DNA of 6,495 nt from the NCBI GenBank assembly GCA_002712645.1, contig PAUH01000009.1, positions 115,633 to 122,127 on the forward strand. The letters run 5' to 3'. Below, piece after piece: positions 6,328 through 6,495 of this stretch. Every line of letters begins with the position of its first letter. The stretch's first letter is position 1. The position numbers were made by a program, and so were the translations under genes. The stretch is from Methanobacteriota archaeon. Its GTDB lineage: Archaea; Thermoplasmatota; Poseidoniia; Poseidoniales; Thalassarchaeaceae. Below the pieces are notes generated by a model that was not told the DNA's origin, searched no databases, and saw only the letters and a program-made list of their open reading frames with translations.

Positions 6328-6495
6328 TCATTCTCCTGTCGAAAATATTCTGCCCGAACTTATCAGCCTCTTTTCATACCACTCTGAGCGCACTGCTAAT
6401 TTGCATTGGAAGAGAATTAGCCCTATCGAACGTCTGCCTATCTTAATCGGCTTACCGGGATTTAGGACATTCTTGTCGCGTAGTAACGCAATAGT
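6328..6495 (-). CDS. Possible 3' end of an unidentified gene, cut by the window edge
   Basis: A frame on the minus strand stays open from the window edge for 55 codons to a TGA at 6330-6328; the other two minus frames close within about 15 codons. The translated end is basic and mixed (for example RSEWYEKRLISSGRIFSTGE) and I do not recognise it. First codon positions are purine-rich, as in coding DNA. The strand and the 54-nt spacing to the next gene match the rest of the cluster. A stop-free run of this length can also arise by chance, and a 46-codon frame from GTG (6306-6446) lies on the other strand, so this is tentative. Confidence 0.35.
   Translation of the reverse strand, partial: TIALLRDKNVLNPGKPIKIGRRSIGLILFQCKLAVRSEWYEKRLISSGRIFSTGE

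Noticed and set aside
6395..6406. Twelve-base direct repeat GCTAATTTGCAT, also at 14-25
   Set aside because: About one exact 12-mer repeat is expected by chance in a window this size; one copy lies in the last codons of the lipoprotein gene and there is no attachment-site or mobile-element context.
6306..6446. Plus-strand 46-codon frame starting at GTG
   Set aside because: It has no ribosome-binding site and no recognisable protein features, and it runs against the direction of every other gene; the minus-strand frame is a better candidate.
6410..6460. tRNA-like GTTCGA segment on the minus strand near 6425-6433
   Set aside because: The flanking bases do not form a T-arm, and no acceptor stem, D-arm or anticodon arm can be built around it.

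Overview
The window looks like archaeal chromosomal DNA, most likely from a planktonic euryarchaeote of the Marine Group II/III (Poseidoniia) kind. Three things point there: a full-length ABCE1/Rli1 ribosome-recycling ATPase, found only in archaea and eukaryotes; a bacterial-type GrpE beside it; and a secreted lipoprotein with an acidic LDL-receptor-A-like motif just after the lipid anchor. A TATA-like box 26 nt upstream of one start codon also fits archaeal transcription. The lineage is an inference from protein features, not from a marker-gene tree.

All supported genes lie on the minus strand, so transcription runs from high to low coordinates. In that order they are: a possible 3' end of an unidentified gene cut by the window edge (6495-6328); a phytoene/squalene synthase family enzyme (6273-5026); ABCE1/Rli1 (4967-3198); GrpE (3163-2675); a short membrane-anchored DUF1499 protein (2670-2176); and a large lipase-like lipoprotein (2120-15). 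Gaps are 4 to 58 nt and there is no convincing terminator. A run from the synthase to the DUF1499 gene is plausibly one transcript, and the lipoprotein gene appears to have its own promoter. There is no gene-free stretch over 300 bases. No rRNA, tRNA, CRISPR, insertion sequence or integrase was seen.

Several starts differ from the longest open frames. The longest frames of the synthase, Rli1 and DUF1499 genes begin at TTG or GTG codons. ATG starts further in are better supported by Shine-Dalgarno sites (grpE, DUF1499), family alignment (Rli1) or a promoter (lipoprotein).

Functionally this is a mixed housekeeping cluster: isoprenoid condensation, ribosome recycling, the Hsp70 nucleotide-exchange factor and two envelope proteins. 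No complete new system is evident. The most striking feature is the N-terminal Fe-S domain of Rli1. It has a 12-residue insertion and lacks two of the eight canonical cysteines, and both losses fall on ligands expected to serve the same [4Fe-4S] cluster. The second point of interest is the lipase-like lipoprotein, which resembles bacterial secreted lipase-fold lipoproteins and carries a reduced LDL-A-like calcium-binding box.
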